Assembly: GCF_040939455.1 (NCBI RefSeq)
Contig: NC_134113.1
Span: 11,828,501 to 11,892,500 of the forward strand
Source: Microcebus murinus
Lineage: Eukaryota; Chordata; Mammalia; Primates; Cheirogaleidae
DNA length: 64,000 nucleotides
Direction: 5' to 3'
The notes beneath the pieces were generated by a model, which ran no database searches, had not been told where the DNA came from, and saw only the letters and a program-made list of their open reading frames with translations. Shown here piece after piece: positions 1 to 14,556 of the stretch (positions are counted from its first letter, which is position 1; each line of letters begins with the position of its first letter). Made by a program: the position numbers and the translations under genes.

Positions 1-331
1 ATCTCATTTAATCACAGCATCTCTGAGATAGGTACTGTTATTATCTCCATTTTTTGATGGTTAAGTAAAAATAATATGTGTTCATTATTGAACAAATTAG
101 AGAATACAGATAGAGAACCTCCCCAGTCCCCCCAAAAAGAAATATATCACTTATAATCCCAAACTTAACACTAAGACATATAATCACTGTAAACATTTTG
201 GGATAGATCTTTCTATACTTAAAAAAGTATGTATATGTGTTATATATGCCTGAATATGAGGGAACCTTGAATATAAAGCTTTTTTTTTTTCCATTGAAAA
301 GATGAGTCAACCTAAATAAATAAGTTTTTAG

Positions 332-656
<325 letters not shown>

Positions 657-1004
657 TAAGTTTTTAGGGATATTGATGAAATAGGCAAATGTCTACTTAA
701 ACTATTAATTCATGCATACATATTCAAAAATCACCTAAAATTTACAGTAACTTAGAAACATTTTATCTTCTATGTTTTTTGGAAAAAAATGTGTACATAC
801 TCTGCTACATCAATATCTGTATCATTGCTTAGAACGACTTTGAATCTTCAAACAGTTTTCCAGGGTGTATATTGAGATACAGCACTTTTGAATCTGTATC
901 TAATGCAGCCTGCAACTACCCATTCAAATACCATTAGGAAGTTTGATTTTCTTCATTTGCACCATATTGTATATTGCATTGCTTTTCAGAACATTTTTAA
1001 ATCG

Positions 1005-2000
<996 letters not shown>

Positions 2001-2378
2001 TTTAATGAGGAACACAATAAGAAGAGGTAAGTAAAGAGAAAATATGTGTAGCCTTTGAGTTTATTAGAGCTTTGTATCTCAGATTTTGCCTGATGGACTT
2101 ATTAAATATTTATTTAGCATCACTTCAGCACTAAAAATGAAATTTAGCTCAGGGAAATGTATCTAATCTATTTTAAGTAGTGAACAGACTAAGAAGTGCA
2201 GATCAGAGAAAGAAAGGAAATTTAAATAGACTGTAAAGTTCCTTGAAGGCAAAGGCACTATTCATATTTGTTTCCTCAGAGTTTAACAAAGTGCTTGGCA
2301 TGTCATAGGTTGTTTGGGGGTTCCCCAAAACTAGCACAGGTCCAGTGATTCTGTAGGACTTGCAGAACTTAGCATATA

Positions 2379-2824
2379 CCGTGTTTCCCTGAAAATAAGG
2401 TCTACCCATAAAATAAGCCACAGCAGGATTTCTAAGTATTTGTGCAATATAAGCCTTACCCCAAAAATAGACCTAGTGATGGGCGTGGCTATGCAGCGTA
2501 TCTGCACATCCCATGCATTTCGTTACGGAGTGGTAAAGAAGACGAGCAGCTCTTCTCATCTGCCGCACGAGAGCTCTATTGTTCCACATGAGAGATTGGG
2601 GCAATGGTTCTAAAGGAAATAGAGTCGCAAGAAATTCAGGATGGAATTTGGGGTTTGGAGAGTTATGATGATGTTCCAGAAGAAGATGACTTAACTATAT
2701 TTGAATAAATGTAGATTGTTGTACCGTACTTAAAAAAATAACACATCCCCTGAAAATAAGCCCTAGGATGTCTTCTTGAGGAAAAATAAATATAAGACCC
2801 TGTCTTATTTTTGGGGAAACACAG
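2379..2824 (+). mobile_element. TA-flanked DNA transposon with CCGTGTTTCCC termini, copy 1
   Basis: The 446-bp element begins CCGTGTTTCCCTGAAAATAAG and ends in the inverted complement, with TA on both sides. Subterminal CCTGAAAATAAGCCCTAGG is shared with the copy at 48971-49371. Its core has a C-terminal-like open frame (2619-2708) starting IESQEIQDGIWG and ending in an acidic EEDD tail, which resembles the end of a pogo/Tigger-type transposase. I assign it to the Tc1/mariner-pogo group from the TA duplication and inverted repeats, but cannot name the family. Confidence 0.75.
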
Positions 2825-2829
2825 TAGTC

Positions 2830-4410
2830 ATACTTGTGGCTATGCTTTATAAAAGTGAAAGGGTATAAAGCAAAATCAGTGAAGGGTGTATATGGTGATG
2901 TGCAGAGGAAACCTGGATTAAGCTTCCAAGAGTCCTTTTCCAGTGGAGTCACACAGGACATGTTTAATTGTCCAACAGTGGGCTGTGACAATGTTGTTCA
3001 CCAGGGAAGTTTGTTAGAGACTTAGTGCTGAGATTTTTTGAATGGGGTGGTGGTGGAGGGCACCCTATCCTTAGCACATCAAAATTCCAGACGCTCGAAA
3101 GGAAAGCATGTGTTAACCGATAAGAGCCACTGTGATCAGTTCTAGGAATAGAACTCTATGAAATCTAAGTTCTCAGACACCAGCCAAGGCCAACCTTGCA
3201 AGCTGCTCTTCCTAAGGGTAGCAGTCAGGCCTGCTATGTTAATTCTTGTCTGCACATGGATGTTCAGTTTCTTAAAAAAGGAGTTGCTAAGTCTGTGATG
3301 AAAAATAAATGCCATACTAGAGAACTAGCAGGGACTTTAGTGTCAGACAGATGTGGATTTATGATACTGAGGAAAAATTGTATAGTTTTTCTGAGCCTCC
3401 TTTCCTTACTGTAGAATGATATATTGCAGGGTTTTAGTGAGAATTAAAAGTAATAATGCTTATAAAACACTAAGTATAATGTCTATCCTGTATATAAGTG
3501 GCTATTAACATTTCATTTCAGCTCACTTATGTCAGTCTGGGTCCAATCAGGAGAGAGAGACTACACAGTCGTTTGGACAGGGAATATAATATATAAAGAA
3601 TTATTTGCCCTAAGAGGAGATTGAAGTAATGAAAGATTGGCTTATAGGAAGTAAAGAGAGCTCTAAATAACAGCAGATGTAATATAATAGATATAATGTA
3701 ATAAAATGATTGCTATATGATAAAATATAATTCATAAATAATAGCAGCTACCTAAGGGCTGAGATAAAATACCCAAAGAGAGCTGTTTCTCTGAACACTC
3801 TCAACATTCCCCAGCCCAGGCACTGAGATGCAGACCCTGTTGGAGAGAGCATGGCTATGATTCTCTGAATGTCAGAGAAGTAAGTCCCTATGATTTTATG
3901 CCAGCAGAACTTGCTGGAAATCTGCCTTTTTGAAGTTGCCAAAAATCTACCCTCTGGGGTACTGGGGAAAGTTGTTCATAGGGAGTTGTCTCACCAGAGG
4001 CACTCTGCCCATGATGGCTGAAGAGGGTTACTGGGAGAAGCTGCTGGCTGCTGTAGCTATGTGAGCTGGGATGAAGGGAAATTGCTTGTTTGTAAGAGCC
4101 TGCTGGGCAAGCACAATGGGACCTGGTAGGAAAACCCTTTCCTTCTACAGTGTATCTCCTCTGCCCTCTATTGACAAAGCTTGGCATCATGAGTGCTGGC
4201 AAAGGAAAAATATTTAAAGGGCCCAGGTCCGTTTTCACATAGCAGGCAAAAAGGGTAGATTTGGAGCTGAGAGTCATTTAATTGATAACCAGCATATGGG
4301 TGGAATGGATGTTTAATTCCAGATCCTCAGAAACCAGAAAGAAGATAGCAAATGGGCAGAAATCTAAGGAACCTCAAAAATAGGCAAGACAGGCAAGAAA
4401 AAAAAGAAGA
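2830..4410. other. Intronic stretch without recognised gene
   Basis: No SINE or clear LINE is present. 3530-4230 (GTCAGTCTGGGTCCAATCAGG ... GATGGCTGAAGAGGGTTAC) has the feel of an old interspersed repeat that I cannot name. Open frames on both strands are short, contain no motif and are not supported as genes. Confidence 0.4.
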
Positions 4411-4567
4411 AGCTGGACCTTATATCATATACAAAAATTAACTCAAAATGGATCAAAGACCTAAATGTAAGAGCTAAAACTGTAAAACTCATAGAAGAAA
4501 CTTAGGGATAAGTCCTTATAATCTTGAATTTGGCAATAGATTCTTGACACTAAAAACACAGGCAATA

Positions 4568-4925
<358 letters not shown>

Positions 4926-5147
4926 CCACACAGGCAATAAAAGAGAAAAGCAGATAAATTAGACTTCATGAAAACTAAACACTATTAAGCATCTGGAACA
5001 CTATCAACAGAGTGAAAAGGCAACTCACTAATGGAAGAAAATGTTTACAAATCATATATCTGATAAGGGATTGACATCCAAAATATATAAAGAACTTATA
5101 TAACTCAACAACAGAAAAGCAAATGGCCTGATTAAAAATTGGGAAAG

Positions 5148-5455
5148 GGAGAGGGTGCAATAGCTCAGTCCTGTAATCCCAGCACATTGAGAGGGTAAGG
5201 CAGGAAGATTGCTTGAGTGTAGGAGTTTGAGACCAGCTTGGGCAACATTGTGAGACCTCTATCTGTACAAAAAAGGAAAAAAAAAATTAGCCTGGGATGA
5301 TGTCACATACCTGTAGTCCTAGTTACTTAGGAGACTGAGGTGGGAGGATCCCTGGAACCCAGGAGTTTAAGACTATAGTGAGCTATGATCAGGCCACTGC
5401 ACTCCAGCCTAGATGACAAAGCCAGACCCTGTCTCTTAAGAAATAAATTAAAAAA
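5148..5455 (+). mobile_element. Old AluJ-like SINE
   Basis: A diverged dimer (AGGGTGCAATAGCTCAGTCC ... CACTGCACTCCAGCC ... CCCTGTCTC) without the strepsirrhine spacer, so it is older than its neighbours. It is inserted in the same L1. Confidence 0.85.
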
Positions 5456-6994
5456 TAGAAAGGGCTTGATTAGATACTTCTCCAAAGAAGATATACAAAT
5501 GGCCAATAAGCAAATGAAAAGATGCTCACAATCACACTTGTAAAGGAAATACAAATCAAAACCACAATGATATAACATTTCACACTCATTAGGATAGCTA
5601 TGAAAAAAACCCCAGAAAATAACAAGTATAGGTGAGGATGTGGAGAAATTAGAACTCTTGTGCATTTCTGGTAGGAATTTAAAAATGGTTTAGTGCTGTG
5701 GAAAACAACATGGCAATTCCTTAAAAAGTTTAATATAGAATTACAAATGATCCAGCAATTCCACTTCTGGGTACATAACCAAAAGAATTGAAAGCAGGGA
5801 GCTAAACAGGTATTTGTACACCCAATTCATAGTAGCTTTATTCATAGTAGTTAAAAAGGTGGAAGCAACCCAAATATCCATGGACAGGTGAATGGATAAA
5901 CAAAATGTGGTATTTACATATACTAGTATGTACATAAAATTATATTTATGTACAATATTAGTATAATATTCAGACTGAAAAAGAAGGAAAATTTGACACA
6001 TGCTACAACATGGACAGATCATGAAGGTATGGTAAATGAAATAAGCCAGTCACAAAAGGACAATATTGCATGATTCTGCTCATCTGAAGTACCTGGAGAA
6101 ATCACATTCACAGAGACACAAAGTAGGATGGTGGTTGGCAGTGGGTGGAGGGAGAGGGAAATGGGGATTAATGGATGTAGAGTTTTGGTTGGGGAACATC
6201 AGAAAGTTCTGGAGATGGATGGTGGTGATTGGTTGCACAAAATGTGAATGTATTTAATGCCACAGAAGTGTATACTTAAAAATGGCAAAAATGGTAAAAT
6301 TATGTATATTTAACCACAATTTTTCAAAAAAAAAAAAAACTGCTGAAAAATATTTATAGTATGTTTTTAAACCTTAGTACTAGAAGTGCTAGAGTGGAGG
6401 GTATTTTATTTCTTATTTATGTGCTTCAAAATATAATTTTGTCATCATGATTGAATTTTAATTAAAAAAGTATTAATAAAAGCAAGAACAGAATGGATTT
6501 GTAAAGGAAAGTTAAAGAACTGAGGGTGTTAGCCAAGCATGGATTGATGAAAACAGAGTGGACTGTTTAGCTATATGAAGCATATACAGTTGTGTGTATC
6601 CATTCTGAGAAATGCCTCATTATATAATTTTTCATTGTTATGCAAACATCATAGAGTATACTTACCCAAACCCAGATGGTGTAACCTACTGCACACGTAG
6701 GCTATATGGTAAAGCCTATTGCTCTTAGTCTACAAACTTTTACAGCATGTTACCATACTGAATACTGTTTGCAGTTGTAACACGATGGTAAGTATCTGTG
6801 TGTCTGAACATATCTAAATATAGCAAAAGTACAGTAAAGGTATAGCTTAAAGATAAAAAATGGTACACATGTTGATGGGTCCTTACCATGAATGGAGCTT
6901 GCAGGTCTAAAAGTTGCTCTACGTAAGTCAGGTAGTGAGTGGTGAGTGAATGTGAAGGCCTAGGACATGTAGACTTGAAAAACAGTGTACACTT

Positions 6995-7310
<316 letters not shown>

Positions 7311-7463
7311 ACACATGTTTAGGCTACAGTAAATTCATACAAATTTTTTCTTCAATAATAATAACATTGTATAGCTGTACAAAAATATTTTCTTTATCCT
7401 TATTCTACAAATGTTTTGTTCAATAACACATTGTACAGCTGTACAAAAAAATATATATATATA

Positions 7464-7788
7464 TTTTTGAGACAGAGTCTCACTTTGTTGTCCAGGCTAG
7501 AATGAATGCCGTGGCGTCAGCCTAGCTCACAGCAACCTTAGACTCCTGGGCTCAAGCGATCCTACTGCCTCAGTCTCCCGAGTATCTGGGACTACAGGCA
7601 TGCACCACCATGCCCGGCTAATTTTTTCTATATATATATCAGTTGGCCAATTAATTTCTTTCTATATATGGTAGAGACGGGGTCTCGCTCTTGCTCAGGC
7701 TGGTTTTGAACTCCTGACCTCGAGCAATCCGCCCGCCTCGGCCTCCCAGAGTGCTAGGATTACAGGCGTGAGCCACGGCACTTGGTCC
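7464..7788 (-). mobile_element. Strepsirrhine Alu SINE
   Basis: Reverse-oriented full dimer with ATCAGTTGGCCAATTAATTT and GTAGAGACGGGGTCTCGCTC. It lies about 150 bp from the opposite-strand SINE at 6995-7310, both inside Tigger. Confidence 0.92.
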
Positions 7789-8699
7789 AAAAATATTTTC
7801 TTTATATATCCTTAGTCTATACGCTTTTTTTATTTTTGAGACTTAAAAATTTTTTTTAAACTTTTTTGTTAGAAACTAAGACACACATACATTAGTCTAG
7901 GTCTACACAGGGTCAGGATCATCAATATCACTGTCTTCCACCTCCACATCTTTCCCCCTGGAAGGTGTTGGAGCAGTAGCCTGCCTGGAGCTGTCATCTC
8001 CTCCATCTATGATAATAATGCCTTTTTTGGGAATACCTCTTGAAGGACTTGCCTGAGGCTATTTTTAGTTAACTTTTTTTTTAAGTAGAAGGAGTACACT
8101 TCAAAATAATGATAAACAGTATAGTAAATACATAAACCAGTAACATAGTTGTTTATTATTATTATCAAGTATTATATACTATATATAATTGAATGTACTA
8201 TACTTTTATATGACTGGCAGTGCAGTGGGTTTGTTTACACCAGCCATCACCACAAACACATGGGTAATGGGTTGTACTACAATGGCTACAATGTTGCTAG
8301 GTGATAGGAATTTTTCAGCTCCATTATAATCTTATGGGACCACTGTCATATACATAGACAGTTGTTGATCAAAATGTTGTTATACTGCGTATGATTACAT
8401 ATGTCACAAAAGGCAAAGTTTCTTTGGTCACCTTGGAGGTAACCTCATTCATTCTGTCCTTGAATACTGGCATTGATTTACAATATCACTGATATATTTA
8501 TCCTGTGTTCAAACAGCTGCAGTGAGGCTGGGTGGCCATTTGGTGCATATTCCTAAGGAACTGACGTTAGAGTAAGCTAATTAAAAAATAAAGTTTGATT
8601 ATTTGGAAATGTGCTACTTTGTGGGAATTGGTTCCATAGACTATATAATTTTTGTCTCAAGTCATTTGGAACTGATAGACTTGGGGGCCAGGAAGAAAT

Positions 8700-8910
8700 T
8701 CTTTTTGAGCTTCTCCTGTATGTGAAATGCTGTGCCAGCTAAAAAAATTTCACAACTTTATGAGGTATATATTATCTGTTACACAGTTGAGATAATTAAG
8801 GCTCAGAGAGAGTAGGTAATTTGACCAGAGTCACATAGTTAGAAAGTGATACAACAGCCAACATTTGAATCTCTCTCTCTTTGACTCCCAAAATTCAGTC
8901 CACACTTTTC
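8700..8910 (+). repeat. MIR SINE
   Basis: ATTAAGGCTCAGAGAGAGTAGG, TTGACCAGAGTCACATAGTT and ATTTGAATCTC are the conserved MIR core in sense orientation. Confidence 0.8.
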
Positions 8911-8984
8911 TACATCATGATAGGGATTACATGTATTTACAATTAGCAGAGTCTGAGGTGAATAGTTTATATGATTTGAGAGTC

Positions 8985-9100
8985 AGGAGGACTAAATTCT
9001 AGGTTCTCTTTTATGTCCACCTTAGTTGAGTGACTATGGACAAGACACTTCTAAGTTTTAGCTTCCTCACTTGTGAAGAAAAGGGGTTTGATGGGTTATT
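8985..9100 (-). repeat. MIR SINE
   Basis: AGTCAGGAGGACTAAATTCTAGG ... GTGACTATGGACAAGACACTT ... TAGCTTCCTCACTTGTG is antisense MIR. Confidence 0.75.
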
Positions 9101-9224
9101 TATTAGATACCTGGAACCACCGTTGAAAAGAAGAAATTGTAGTGTGTTCCAAAGAAGGGCTTCAAGGACCTAATAAATCCCTCTGTCAGATATTACCATG
9201 AAACATACTGCTTACACCAGGGCA

Positions 9225-9563
9225 TTTTTTTTTTTTTTTTTTTTTTTGAGACAGAGTCTCACTTTGTTGTCCAGGCTAGAGTGAGTGCCGTGGCGTCAGC
9301 CTAGCTCACAGCAACCTCAAACTCCTGGGCTTGAGTGATCCTTCTGCCTCAGCCTCCCGAGTAGCTGGGACTACAGGCATGCGCCACCATGCCCAGCTAA
9401 TTTTTTATATATATATCAGTTGGCCAATTAATTTCTTTCTATTTATAGTAGAGACGGGGTCTCGCTCTTGCTCAGGCTGGTTTTGAACTCCTGACCTTGA
9501 GCAATCCGCCCGCCTCGGCCTCCTAAGAGCTAGGATTACAGGCGTGAGCCACAGCGCCCGGCC
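9225..9563 (-). mobile_element. Strepsirrhine Alu SINE
   Basis: Full-length reverse copy with long poly-T and target duplication CACCAGGGCATTTTT on both sides. Confidence 0.93.
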
Positions 9564-9679
9564 TCACCAGGGCATTTTTAATTAAAAAAACCAAAAAGGG
9601 TAAATGGGGAAGGCGTGGTGAGTATAACAAAGAACTGTCATTGATTGTCTTTTTGATGGGGAGGTAGAATGAGTTGTTT

Positions 9680-10620
9680 TATTTTATTGTGACATGAAAG
9701 CTTTGTTTACCCAGTAACAGCTGGACCTTATGTTGGGACTGTGTTGTTAGATACTACCAGATTCATATCCCTTGTAAGAGATATATCTCTAGGTACTTTG
9801 AACCCTATATAGTTTGGAAGCAGAATGATGCCCTGTGGTTGCTTAGCAATTTCCTTGAGCAAAAGGTGCTCATTGCTGGGATTAGTTTTTGCATATAATA
9901 GCATATGGAATTTAGGTACATCTTCTGTTCCTGTGGTATTCCCTTCCATGTCCCAATTCATAAAAGGCTTAATAATACTTGAAAAGCAGTTAACTTGCTG
10001 GAAATAAGGTAATGAACAACTGAGCAATTTGATTTGCTTTTTTTTTTTTTTGGTCAATGTGGTCTAAATCTTTCCTTCTATTGTTAAGTGTACAAGATAA
10101 TACAAAATTCACTTTCAGCTGGGGAGTAAGCCAGTGAAAAATCTCCACTTGTACCATCACACAGGTTGTGTTTGTAGAGGGCAGCTTCATTTCTAATCTT
10201 CTTTTGTTTGCTTTTACTCTCCCAAAATTGCAGGGGTAGCAAGAATTTATTTTGTTCCATTCTCGGTATAGTCTTCTTTTATTTTGTGAAACTGGTTTGA
10301 TTTTGTTAGACACAAAAGAAAGGGCCAACAGGATGGTTTTTCAGATTTGTTTTTATTAATTGTTTGGTTTAACTTCACTGTGCATTTCCAGTTTTCTGCC
10401 CCCTGCTCCTAGCCAGCCTTCGTCAGTGATAGAAGCCAGTAAGGAATACTTTTATAATAAAACTCGGAATGTTCAACACATGATCTTTTTAGCGATGAAA
10501 CCAAGGAAGATTGATAGCATGGTGTCTTTCTCAGGCTCCTTAGGTAACTTCATTTTGGTTACTGTTCTATTGATCATTGCTTACTTAGCATTTATGGCCA
10601 CTATATTATATAACTAGTAT
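9680..10620. other. Unassigned ORF-bearing stretch, no repeat family recognised
   Basis: This non-SINE segment has open frames on both strands. On the + strand 10360-10617 reads 85 codons ending in a hydrophobic segment of about 20 residues (SLGNFILVTVLLIIAYLAFM) just before the stop, like a tail anchor. A TTTCCAG acceptor-like site precedes FLPPAPSQPSS at about 10390. On the - strand two frames (about 10328-10057 and 10057-9728) run across an A13-type tract, followed by AATAAA near 9690. I do not recognise any of these products. Chance ORFs in AT-rich DNA or an old decayed retrocopy are the likely explanations. Confidence 0.3.
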
Positions 10621-10875
10621 AACTTTTTAATGAAAGCAGGACTTTTTGATCTTCAGTGTTGGTAAGTTCTTTTGGCACCTCTTTTAACTGTATTTTTAAA
10701 ATACTTAAGAAAACAGTACTTTTTTCCCCCTCATGTACAGTATTCTGGGTAATTTTATCAGTATTTTTGGTAGTAATGCCAGTATTCTAAGAAAATGTAT
10801 TGGCTAATCATTTAGAAATGATACTGATAATTTTCAGAAAACATTTAGAAATTGTGGCTTTAGAAAGCACTGTGT

Positions 10876-11070
10876 TGGCTGGGTGTGGCAGCTCACTCCT
10901 GTAATCCCAGCACTTTGGGAGGCCGAGGTGGGAGTATCGCTCTAGCTTGTGCCTGAGCCCAGCAGTTCAAGATCAGCCTAGGCAACATAGCAAGACTCTG
11001 TCTCTATAGAAAATTAAAAAATGGGTGACAGAGCAAGACCCTGCCTCACAATAAAAAAAACAAAAAAAAG
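10876..11070 (+). mobile_element. Old Alu SINE, internally deleted
   Basis: Left monomer (GGCTGGGTGTGGCAGCTCAC) joined to a short 3' end (GGGTGACAGAGCAAGACCCTG) and A-rich tail. Most of the right monomer is missing. Confidence 0.8.
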
Positions 11071-11756
11071 CCATTGTGTCTTTTTAGCATGCGTCAATTC
11101 ATAATGGTATTAGAGGTCTTGTACTATTAGGAGGCTAAAGGTTATTACCCACTCCCATGCTTACACACACTTTTATATGAATACCTTCTGAAATCCTATA
11201 GTTCTTTTGTTACAGACTTTAGTTATGGTATCGATTGTATTATCTTGTAATTATTATGATTCTGAGGCAGGAACCTCAAGGATAAGAACACTAGCACCGT
11301 GCTTGTCAATCTATTCTTACTGAATAATTGAAGGATTCTTCTACTTAAATGAATTTTTCAAGCCTAAGTGGATATGGGAACTTCTAAGCAGTAAAGATAA
11401 ATACAAAAGTCAGGTGGTTTTGTTTTGTTTTGTTTTGTTTTTTTTGCTGTGTATCACTTCTCTCAGTGTCCACTGTACATGCATGATCACTTGCAGTTCT
11501 ATTTGACAGTTATTTAAGGATCCTTGTGTCACATTTTCATGTGTCCATTAACCAGAACCTTCTAAACAGGTTTAATTGTTAACCTCTAGTTAATAAAGAT
11601 TCTTGTAGTTGACATTTTGTTTCTTATAGATCTCTCTTTGTTTTTGAGCAGTCTCTATGCTGAGGCAGAGTCAGTTTCTAAGTCTTTCATTCTTACTGGG
11701 CCAATAAAGTTTGCTTATAGGCACATAGCTACTATAAAACCTTTTCTCTTCAGAGT

Positions 11757-12068
11757 TCTTTTTTGTTTGTGTGTTTGGCTTTTGAGACAGTCTCACTCTG
11801 TTGCCTTGGATAGAGTGCATTGGTAGCATTATAGCTCACTGCAACATCAAACTCCTGGGCTCAAGTAGTCCTCCTGCCTCAGCCTTGGTCCCAAGTAGCT
11901 GGGACTATAGTTGCATGTGATTGACGCCTGGCTGATTTTTCTGTTTAGTATTTTTAGTAGAGACGGGATCTCACTCTTGCTCAGGCTGGTCTCAGAACTT
12001 CTGAGCTCAGGCAACCCTTCCACCTTGGCCTCCTGGAGCACTAGGATTACAGATGTGAGCCACTGTGT
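11757..12068 (-). mobile_element. Old Alu SINE
   Basis: Reverse dimer with diverged sequence (GAGACAGTCTCACTCTGTTG ... GGATTACAGATGTGAGCCAC) and a standard TTTAGTAGAGACGGG linker. It lacks the strepsirrhine spacer. Confidence 0.85.
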
Positions 12069-12279
12069 TCTTTGGAGTTTAGCACATCTATCTCCTTTGT
12101 TCCATTGGCTTTCCTTTTAATTCTATCTCTAATTTAAATGTTAGTTATTATTTTTACAGTGATTAAAAACTCAGATTTGCAGATCATTCAACAATCATAA
12201 TTATCCCTACCCAGGCCAGGGAATTTTTTTTTTTTTTTTTAGCTAGTTGTCATGAAGTATTAGAAGTATTGAGGATAGA

Positions 12280-12460
12280 ATTAAGACCTAGGTCTGAAGG
12301 TATCTGAGTTACTATCATTAGTTATTTGGTTTTGAGTAAATCACTTAAACTTTCTGAAATTCGGTTTTGTCATCTGTAAAATGAAGTTTATAAAACCTGT
12401 TTTATGCATTGTGAGGACTAAGTAAGATTATATGAAGTTGGTTTTATAAGTTATTAAGTA
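12280..12460 (-). repeat. MIR SINE
   Basis: TTGAGTAAATCACTTAAACTT, TTTTGTCATCTGTAAAATGA and GTGAGGACTAAGTAAGATTA are antisense MIR. Confidence 0.75.
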
Positions 12461-12529
12461 TTATGAAACACTGATAATAGTGATACTCTAAGTAATACAT
12501 AAATTTTACATTTTAAAAATTCATACAGT

Positions 12530-13085
12530 TCAGTTAAAATATGCCCTTTCTACTTTCCACTAATCTTATTTTTCTCCCTAGAGGTAACCACTGTTAGAAA
12601 TTTGTTATATGTCCTTCTAGATTTTTTTTATATGCATGTAGAAATACCTATTTTTATTTTATAATTTAAACAAATACCACACTGTTTTATCATTTAATAT
12701 GACCTGAGATCATGGAGATTTTACCTTATTTTTTTAAACTTGCACATAAGATGTTGAAATTATATAATAATTAATAACACTCATTATTAATGGAAATTGC
12801 GGTTCTTTCTGGTTTTTCACTGTTACAAACAGCACTATTGAAAATCTTTGCACATGCTTTGAAATCACATGCAAGTGATTCTCTAGAGAGATGTGAAATT
12901 ATAAGAAGGTTTATGCATTCAATATTTTGATAGTACTGTCAAATTGCTTTCCAAAACAATGGTCCAAATATATTTATATTCCCACTATTAGATGTGAAAG
13001 TACCCATTTACTCATCATTTTGCCAACTTGTGATATTTTCATTTTTGCTGATCTCATGAGTGAAAAATGGTATCTCAAATCTAAA
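12530..13085 (-). mobile_element. Old L1 fragment, antisense
   Basis: TCTCCCTAGAGGTAACCACTG, CTTTCTGGTTTTTCACTGTTA, CCCACTATTAGATGTGAAAG and TGCTGATCTCATGAGTG resemble antisense 3' regions of old mammalian L1. Divergence is high. Confidence 0.6.
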
Positions 13086-13124
13086 AGAATGTTCATAGGC
13101 ATCATGATTTGTGAGCACAGACAA

Positions 13125-13420
13125 ACAAAACCTTAACTGGAAACAATTTAAATATCCATTAACAGGAAGATAGGACAGATAAATAAATTTTGACATATTT
13201 AGAAGATAAAATACTAAATAGAAGTAAAAATTATTAAAATATAGTGATGTGCATTAGTGGAGATGAATCTTATGAAGTATTGAGCAAAAGAAGCAAATTG
13301 CTAAAGAATGCACATTATAGGATGCATGTCTGTAAATTCATAATCATGCAAAATTAATGCTTTTGTAAGGGACAGATATATACATGGTAAAATTAAAAAG
13401 AAAACTAAGCCTGTTTCTTA
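13125..13420 (+). mobile_element. Old L1 3' fragment, sense
   Basis: AACTGGAAACAATTTAAATAT, CCATTAACAGGAAGATAGG, AAGTATTGAGCAAAAGAAGC and GCACATTATAGGATGCATG follow the sense 3' UTR of old L1 subfamilies. It lies next to an oppositely oriented L1 relic. Confidence 0.65.
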
Positions 13421-13849
13421 AGTATGGGCCACTCTTGGAGAGGCAGGGAGTTTCTAGGGAGGGCTAGAGAGTTCCAAATAGCCTTATCTGAGAGGTGGGG
13501 AATAATGAAGGAGTAATGCTTTGCTAAAGCAGGTGAAGGAGTAAATCCATTTCCTCTGACACATCTGTGTGCAACCTGTTAAATCTATCTTTGCAATTAA
13601 AGTTTTTGACAATACTGGCTTGTAGAAATGTGATCTTTTTCTTGTAAGTTTTCTGCATTGTTGAACTCCCAGACATCACAGAATATGGTTTATATGCGGG
13701 ATGTTCTCTATGAGTGACAAATTTCTGTTAATAGGCTTTTGGGGTTTTTGATTACTTTCTTAATCTTATAATCCCCTTCTTAGACAGTCTTGAAGTATTT
13801 ACTATAAAGGGATAATATGGAATGGTTATTAGAGAAAAGAACTTGGCAA

Positions 13850-13985
13850 AATGGAAAGAACAGGGGCTTTGTAGTCCAACAGACCTAGGTTAGCAGTTTG
13901 GCTTTCCCATTTAATATCTATGCATTATTATTGGGTCAATGATTTACCTTCTCTGAGTTAGTTTCCCTAGTGACAGGAAATATAT
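13850..13985 (-). repeat. MIR SINE
   Basis: TTTGTAGTCCAACAGACCTAGG ... GGGTCAATGATTTACCTTCTC is antisense MIR, diverged. Confidence 0.6.
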
Positions 13986-14556
13986 TTTTATATACCTCCA
14001 TATTATCTACTTTTCTTTGCCTCTTTCTTTTCCTCCTCCCCTCCATTCTGGAACTATACTGATTAGTTGCTCAATATCTGGTGGTTATCATCATCTGTAT
14101 CATTATTGTTGTTAAAATCTATAGGGAATGATATTGAAGTAAATTTATAGAACCCATAGAAAGGCACTTGTGGATTTCAGCAGGAGCTGTCTTCTTCTGT
14201 TGTAATATAAACTGTATATGTCTCCCCTGAAAAAATCAATGTGAAAAATAGCCAAAATTGCCTATAACTATTATTACTTAATGATATATAACTCGTAAAC
14301 CATAAATATCACTTTTTTGAAATGTTTTCAGTGTTTCAGTGGTATAATCATAGAAAGAGGCACATAGAGTCGTACCTCCATCACTGATACCTAATTTCAG
14401 GACATTTTTATCACCTTCAAAATAAACCTGGTATCCGTTACCAGTCACTGCTTATTTCTCCCCCTGAACCCCTGGAACCACAGATCTATTTTCTGTCTCT
14501 ATAGATTTGCCTATTCTGGACATTTCATATCAGTAGAATTATATAATTTGTGGCCT

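Noticed and set aside
3888..4277. 129-codon - strand frame
   Set aside because: It is the second-longest frame apart from repeats, but has no start context, domain or similarity I recognise, and sits in what appears to be an old repeat.
12530..13420. Head-to-head L1 fragments as an inverted repeat able to form a hairpin
   Set aside because: The two pieces come from different parts of L1 and are not complementary by eye.
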